Assembly (NCBI GenBank): GCA_951230915.1
Contig: OX579635.1
Coordinates: 30,442,001 to 30,506,000, forward strand
Direction of reading: 5' to 3'
Length of the DNA: 64,000 nucleotides
From: Antitrichia curtipendula
Lineage: Eukaryota > Streptophyta > Bryopsida > Hypnales > Leucodontaceae
Shown here: in pieces, positions 58,291-64,000 of the stretch
Layout: each line of letters starts with the position of its first letter
Numbering within the stretch: the stretch's first letter is position 1
Program-made: the position numbers and the translations under genes
The notes under the pieces: generated by a model
What the model saw: the letters and a program-made list of their open reading frames with translations, nothing else
Told to the model about the DNA's origin: nothing
Databases searched by the model: none

Positions 58291-59784
58291 AAATAATTTC
58301 TTAGGAAAATTAAGTGGACACACCCTAGCTTTGAAATGAACCATCCCTTACTCATATTGCATCCATTGGAGAAGTATGAATAAATCTTATTATGGTCTCA
58401 CATTGTTGGCAATCCATTTTAGAACCACTTTCTGTCCATTTCAGAGCTCTCTATACGGATTGTTTGAAGAAGAGGTTTGCAATTTGAGCCCACTATAATT
58501 ATAATAGAACTTTTGAGGAGGTTACAATTGCAACAAGCTTTCATGACACTCATAAGGTAGGATCACCCAAATCCGAGCATGTTTGCAAAAGCAAGCCTTA
58601 GAAAAATCATAGAAAAAGTAGATGCTTGTTGTACACTCTCCAAGATGTGAATATTGAAAATAAGGCATGATTCTAGAAAATCTACCAATTCAACTTTGAC
58701 TTCTTAGAACTTTTGCATATTATTGTCAAATTATATCATTCTCAAATTTCACCCAACTTTTATTGCAATTTGACTGTGTGATTAAAAAATGCGAACTTAC
58801 CAACACTCAGTTATGCTTTTTCTCCAAAAAATTGATCAACTTTAAGGTGATCCTACCTTAAATGGTTGTATGTCACTAAGGTTTGATTTTTAGGCACATG
58901 TAAGAGTAATTCCATGTTTTTCTTGCAAAGTGATGACTCATTTGCAAACATTGGTGTTTAATTTGGCCCTCTCAATGCAATGTGACATTTTATAGCAATG
59001 ATCATGGATCTGGTGTAGAAGCCCCAAGATAGGCCTCAAAAGGCAAGGAATTATTGTGTGAGCTATAGGTCTTAGTCTACTTCATCTTTTGGATGCTTGG
59101 ATTTTATTCAATTTAACAAGGACTAGTAAAAAATGGTAGAGAATGTATTGGCTAGCTACAACAAAAATTTATGTTTGGTGTGAACAACCTTGTATATCTA
59201 ATATAAGATCTAATGTCTAGGGCATGTACATTTTTATAATCAATATGTTTACATAGTGTCCAAAATTTTGGAGTGTCAAAGTTAGGACACTATTGGAATT
59301 GAATATTGGGAATTCACTATAGCTACTTGTTTCCATGAAAATTTATCAAGAATGGATCTTGTATAGATAAAGTCCAATTAGTATGAGAAATTCATGCAAC
59401 AATGAATCTCAAACTAGAATTAATATCTACTATTGTCAATAGAGTAGAATTAATCATTTCCTCATAACATTTTTTAAAGGAGCTACAATCACCTTGTACC
59501 CAATTGCTGCTTTTAAGGGGGGGGGAAATCCAAATAGTCCAAACTTCAATCTTTTCATCTTTCTTTGGCAGAAAGAAATATCTTTGATTGCCTAAAGAAG
59601 AGAAATGATCATTTCTTCATAACATTCTCAAAAGAGGCTTCAAACACCTTAGGTATAGTTGATCTTTTTTTTAAATAAGGGGAGAAAATCCAAATTCTCC
59701 AATCTTCCAATCTTTTAATTTATTTTAGATTCTTATTCTAAAATCTTGAGCTCAAGAATGAAATCATTTGTACTCAATCAATAA
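58291..59784. other. Gene-free AT-rich stretch
   Basis: No gene or defined element is seen. GAAATGATCATTTCTTCATAACATTCTC near 59605 and a similar stretch near 59455 hint at a local duplication of about 150 bp. Confidence 0.4.
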
Positions 59785-59950
59785 TTAACCCTTAAAGGAC
59801 AAGCTAGTCACTGTGGAAATCATTTGTTTTGGTACCATGTGAATTGTTGGCTTCAAAAAATGCAACAACACTCATTAGAAATCAAACTACTCTAGAAGAC
59901 CTTCCATTAGATGAGATTCATCTGCTCAACAAGGCTGTAAGTTCTCCAAA
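59785..59950. mobile_element. TTAA-family MITE fragment
   Basis: TTAACCCTTAAAGGACAAGC, then GTCACTGTGGAAATCAT, GAAATCAAACTACTCTAGAAGACC and GATGAG repeat the end and arm of the 12157 element. The right end is not clear. Confidence 0.6.
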
Positions 59951-60295
59951 GTTCCTAAATCTAAGAACTTGACCTCAACAACAATTTGATGTGGTCAAGC
60001 GACTGCTACTTCGGATAATAACAATTAATTCATTTTTTAATGTAAAATAAAAACTAATTAGAAAAATTAAAATTAAAACTTTAATGATTTTTTTTTAATT
60101 CTTTATTTTAACCAAACAATGGCTGGTTCACAATATGGAAAACAGGCCTAAAATGGCCCTCCAATATGACCTTCAAGTGTCACTTGTGGAATGTCTTCAA
60201 CTTTATACATGGTGCAGTAATATGGCTGAAAAAGAATAGAGCTATTAGTGAATGGTTTTGAGTCTATCTAAAGTCAATTCAAAGAAGCAACAGCT

Positions 60296-60687
60296 AAGGT
60301 AGCCGACCTCATTTTGACCAAGGACCTATTTTCATTATATAGGTTACTTTCTTTCCAATCAGCAGGAGAAAAGCAGTGAATAATCATGGCACAATTCCCA
60401 AATGCAGTCATGGCGCATTACAATTGGCTGCAGTCTTGGTTGATTATGCAACCAACCTGTGATTGGAAATGGAAAGACCTATGTGACAAGAATAGGTCAA
60501 ACATAATCCTCAACTAAAAAATTCATTGTAATTACGTTTTGAGAAATAAAAAATTCCGAAAAAACATGGACTCCTTTTGAACTCTATTTCTGTACATGGA
60601 AAAATTTCTGCACTCAAGAAGTCTGTGCTCCAAATATGCGTAAATATGCGTAATTGCTTAAATGGTCGGAATGAGGTCGGCTACCTT
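60296..60687. mobile_element. 392 bp MITE with 24 bp terminal inverted repeats
   Basis: AAGGTAGCCGACCTCATTTT (continuing GACC) at the left end is mirrored at the right end, AATGAGGTCGGCTACCTT, with 22 of 24 positions matching. No coding capacity and no clear target duplication are seen. It is 127 bp from the GST stop codon. Confidence 0.75.
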
Positions 60688-60814
60688 TATATGACACATT
60701 TTTCCTGAGGGCAACTCTAGTGAAAAGGCTGCGCCGCCGGTCACACTCCTCAAAAAAGTTATGCTGCATCTCCCTGAAGCAAGCAAACAAATTGGAACTT
60801 GCCTCCAGGCAAGC

Positions 60815-62833
60815 CTAGAACCTGCCCATGAGATTGGAGAAAAACACTTTGATCAAAGCAGGCAGGACCAAACTAGCCGAAGCGAATCCACTGTCGGAGA
60901 ACCCAAACACTTTCCTGTAACTCGGACGTTGCTTCACCAGCTGGTAGTACTGCCTGACCCGAGTCCGTGACTTCAGATATTCCTGGTCCTTCTTCACTGC
61001 ATAGAGGCGATACACCACTGGAGTGAAGATGGTATCGGCCATGGAGTACTGATCGCCCGCCAGAAATAGGGACTGCGCCAGACGCACCTCGGCTTCGTCC
61101 AACAGGGCTGCCAGCTGCTTCTTGTTGGCCTCCACTGTGGCTGCGTCCTCCACGTCCCGCAAGAGGCCCCTCATGGAGGCGATCTTTTTGAGGTAGACGT
61201 CGGACAATTCGGCGTTCCGAGTCGCATGAGCCTGCCCTACTTTGATTTTCCACTTGGTGATGTACTTGAACAGCCCTCCTGCAGAGCTGTTGGCCATGGC
61301 GAACAGGTTGCCGTCCCAAGCATCCACTTTGGAAAGCCACTCGGAGACGTAGGTCTGGTTCACCGTGTCACCTCCCAGAGAAGGGCCCTGCCGGTCTGCC
61401 CACCTGGTGCAGCAAATCCAGGAGTAGAAACAGTGTTTTTCAACAAAAACGATACTAACCATAGTTTGTCATTAATGAGTGCTTACAAGTCTAACCTCCC
61501 CATGTCAAGCACCTAGAGATGGGAAGGAAATCAAAGTAGCGCAATCCCTTGTGAATTAGAATGTCGGCTTAGCTCACATATACATGAAAAAGATTGCCTC
61601 CATGAACGGTGTCTTGTGGAACGTCAACGACGTTGCCACAATAGAGCCCAGCAAGTAGCCTTTGGTTGTCTGCTTTGTATTCGGGAAGCCTATCCATTTT
61701 CAAGTGCCAAGGATGACGACAACTCACCACTTCCAAATACTTAAGATGAGGAGGTCTTCACTTCTCAAAAGAATTCACCTCCCCATCTCTAATTTGTACT
61801 TAATAGAATTTCTTCAATTTTAGTTGAAACAATCTTTGGAGATCATTGCTATTATGAATTGTGCATACAATCAGAAGAGCTTGGTTTAATACCACTCGGG
61901 ACTAAACAGAAATATTGAGGACAAAGCATATTGCAAATTCTGATATCAGCCTCAAATCTCCTAGTAATATCTGGGATTTGGATCAGAAACCATTTTAAGG
62001 ATACGAGTCACTTAGTGAAAACCTCATCAAACATTATCTCTCTCTCGTTACTTACGACATGGCCTTCCTCAATTACAGCTGTCTAAAGGAGTAGGAGTTT
62101 CAACTTTCCATGATCTAATTTTGGCCAATTCTATGATATGGTTCTGGCCACTTCAATTGAAGAACTTTCTATCAAAAACAAAACTTCCTCTTTGGAAGAA
62201 TAATGAGTCAAAGTTTGAAAAAGTAGGTCATGAGCCTTGAGTCAAAGTGATGCAAACAACCAACAACTCTACTTACTTGATAATATCCAAAGACTCATTA
62301 AGCACCTCCTTCCCAGTAACAAGCGTCGGGCTCCAGCCGTGTCGGTTTAGCCTCATATACCACGGCTCCAGAGCCTGACCATTCATAATGTCGATTCGTT
62401 TCTCAGTGTACTGCATGCATTCAACACACAAACTAATAAATACAAAGATATTACTGGAAGAAATCCCATAGTCATGCCCAAACTCTCAGTTCCCCATATA
62501 GTCCGTAGTACCTAAAAGACTTTGGTTGTGCATGATGTTGCTAGCATCGACTCTGAATCTTGACAAGTGTTTGATTACGACACATGGATGGTCAACTACT
62601 TGAAAACTGAATGGGACCCTCCAAAGTTTCTTCTAATGAAAATTGATCATATTATTGGGCTCAAGATAAGAAGCTGCAGGTACCAACTATGAAAGACGAC
62701 AAGACTACACTGTCTAAGCCAACAAAGCCACCGTCCTTACTTTCAAGCCCTTCTCCTCCAAAGCGAGCCTGGCCTTCGCTGGGTTGAATGCAATTGGGTA
62801 ATCGTAGAACACCAATTCTTCAACTGCAGCCAT
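60815..62833 (-). CDS. TCHQD: Glutathione S-transferase, TCHQD class
   Basis: Three exons, 62833-62741, 62410-62277 and 61403-60815, join in frame (816 nt, 271 residues), about the length of plant TCHQD enzymes. The N-terminal thioredoxin-like part shows VFYDYPIAFNPAKARLALEEKGLKYTEKRID, split between exons 1 and 2; the first of these segments carries the active-site region, with Asn-Pro where many GSTs have Ser or Cys. The C-terminal helical part contains ALLDEAEVRLAQSLFLAG, QYSMADTIFTPVVYRL and VKQRPSYRKVFG, the N-capping and substrate-side motifs of this class. The last ~30 residues (FASASLVLPALIKVFFSNLM) are hydrophobic and could bind membrane. An acceptor (TGTCTGCAG) lies 11 bp upstream of the ATG, so a further 5' exon exists, probably at 63152-63436 or beyond. 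Confidence 0.88.
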
Positions 62834-63151
62834 CGCATTTGTACCTGCAGACAAGTATCACCCTACTTTATAATGCCAAAATGCAGTTGAAATATTCTAA
62901 ACTCCTTATCTCGTTCAAAGGTTAAGGGCGCTTTCTGCAATCGACTCAACCCTCTCAAATGAAACTGCTTTGCAGGGACAAATGAAATCCTAAATGCACT
63001 CATGTATGTTTGCTACTTGGCATCTGGAAGTTGTCCACTCCAAACAGATGGGCAGAAAACGTGACAAACTCTTATGACATAAAAAGGAATGTGCAATCAT
63101 AGTCTGTCATTAGAGAGAGTTGAGCATAGATAAGAATCTTTTCAAACATCC

Positions 63152-63436
63152 TCATTGGAAGATTAGTGCTTTTGTAGCTTGTGTTAATGCAATTCTCCAC
63201 CTGGGTCCAGAGCCAATAATCTCCTCATCAATGAATTGTACGCAATGAAATACAATCCTCAAGACAGAAAATGCATGCCCACCGTAAAAGTTGGCCGCAG
63301 TGTAGAGGTATAGTTCCTTCGTCCAATGAGGGAATTTGACAACCCTGTAATATTCACTCCTGTAGCCTTCAGAAAGGATGCCCGCCAATAGGGCAACCAA
63401 GACCAGCACAGTCCAGGGGTGAGTCACAGACGACAT
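63152..63436 (-). CDS. Possible upstream exon or separate small gene with signal peptide
   Basis: The frame starts MSSVTHPWTVLVLVALLAGI, a good signal peptide or anchor, followed by a Tyr-rich segment, SEYYRVVKFPHWTKELYLYT. I do not recognise the family. A weak donor (TACG-GTGGGC) at about 63288 would join it in frame to the GST exon at 62843, giving an N-terminally anchored GST. A stronger donor (CCCAG-GTGGAG) would not be in frame with the GST and would leave it as an upstream open frame. Whether it is coding is uncertain. Confidence 0.4.
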   Translation of the reverse strand: MSSVTHPWTVLVLVALLAGILSEGYRSEYYRVVKFPHWTKELYLYTAANFYGGHAFSVLRIVFHCVQFIDEEIIGSGPRWRIALTQATKALIFQ

Positions 63437-63699
63437 CCGGGCGAGACGACTCCTCCGTAGCAGTCAGAGCCTTGACCATCGCTCCTGCATGTCAATCCAT
63501 CCAAACAGAGATGAGGTCGCAAAAATGCCGAACATGACTAAAGTCAGGGAAAAAAACAGGGGTTTCAATGACCTGCAGGCACTAATCCAAGAACAATTAC
63601 ACAACATTCAAGACAAACTTCTTCACAAGGAGGTCTCCTTATAATCACTTTGCCACGAATTCCCTCATTAGGCAAATGAAATCAATCTACCAATACATA

Positions 63700-63840
63700 G
63701 TAGGGTTTCGGACAGATGAGTGATGCAGGAATTGAAATTCGCGTTGTTCTCCCTCGAAGATATGGACATGAACTCAACAACACACATTAGGGTTTCGGAC
63801 AGATAAGTGATAAAAAAACTATTCAAAGTTGCGTTGTTCC
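63700..63840. repeat. Two direct repeats with telobox core
   Basis: TAGGGTTTCGGACAGATGAG (63701) and TAGGGTTTCGGACAGATAAG (63788) share the following GTGAT and GCGTTGTTC(T/C)C. The period is 87 bp. They lie upstream of the GST leader exon and may be part of its promoter. Confidence 0.75.
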
Positions 63841-64000
63841 CGGTGATCCGATTCTACTCTACACAACTTGCATACTTACACTTGAATTTTACTATTCGTG
63901 ATGGCACATTCTTTAGAAAGACTGACTGAATGAAGAGATCTCAATGCAGCAGGCTCTCATGAGATTAATCAAACAAAAACAAAACAAGGAAGGGAAGAAA

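Noticed and set aside
60873..61340. 155-residue minus-strand frame inside the GST exon
   Set aside because: It is an out-of-frame overlap of the TCHQD reading frame, which has the family motifs.
1..64000. CRISPR arrays, tRNA or rRNA genes, LTR retrotransposons
   Set aside because: No regularly spaced palindromic repeats, no recognisable tRNA or rRNA sequence, and no reverse transcriptase, integrase or gag-like frame were seen. The tandem arrays present are plain minisatellites.

Overview
The window is nuclear DNA from a plant (streptophyte). The genes carry short spliceosomal introns, and several families are plant-typical: a type II metacaspase, an A-type cytochrome P450, and a TCHQD-class glutathione transferase. 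Telobox motifs (AAACCCTA type) sit next to promoters, and the gene-poor stretches are very AT-rich and filled with small DNA transposons. I cannot name the species. The mix of PIF/Harbinger, CACTA and TTAA-flanked elements plus a Crypton-type recombinase gene, with no LTR retrotransposon that I could recognise, would fit a non-seed land plant, but this is only an impression.

Layout. 1-559 (-): the 5' end of a type II metacaspase gene that leaves the window. 2036-6975 (-): a complete 13-exon gene for the nucleoporin ALADIN, including one AT-AC (U12-type) intron. It shares a ~500 bp divergent promoter with 7479-11498 (+), an 8-exon WD40-repeat gene. 11.7-17.6 kb: AT-rich, with a TTAA-flanked foldback MITE and a CACTA-like MITE that has a near-perfect 78 bp hairpin. 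18.3-21.2 kb: PIF/Harbinger element 1 (transposase with intact DDE residues plus a convergent Myb-like gene with one in-frame stop). 25-34 kb: PIF/Harbinger element 2 (a decayed transposase and a convergent three-exon Myb/NAM-like ORF1 with one stop), with a 1.4 kb foldback element lying between the two genes. 34.1-38.8 kb: a 4.7 kb unit bounded by perfect 22 bp inverted repeats, carrying a four-exon gene for a Crypton/DUF3504-type tyrosine recombinase. 38.8-46.9 kb: AT-rich, with a complete 2.0 kb CACTA element (TSD TCC). 47.6-54.8 kb: a gene-dense block of RPS21 (-), tRNA 2'-phosphotransferase (+, divergent from RPS21) and a four-exon P450 (-, convergent with it). 55-60.7 kb: MITEs. 60.8-62.8 kb (-): a TCHQD-class GST, with a possible signal-anchor exon upstream at 63.2-63.4 kb.

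The cellular genes are unrelated housekeeping or metabolic genes rather than a pathway: nuclear pore, translation, tRNA splicing, cell death or proteolysis, oxidation and detoxification. Two pairs are arranged head to head over short shared promoters. The most unusual object is the Crypton-type recombinase gene. Its exon phases all join in frame, the active-site positions R, (K/H)xxR, H and Y are present, and it lies between inverted repeats, which classical Cryptons are not known to have. Every exon boundary below was read by eye from splice signals, reading phase and family similarity; none was tested against transcripts.
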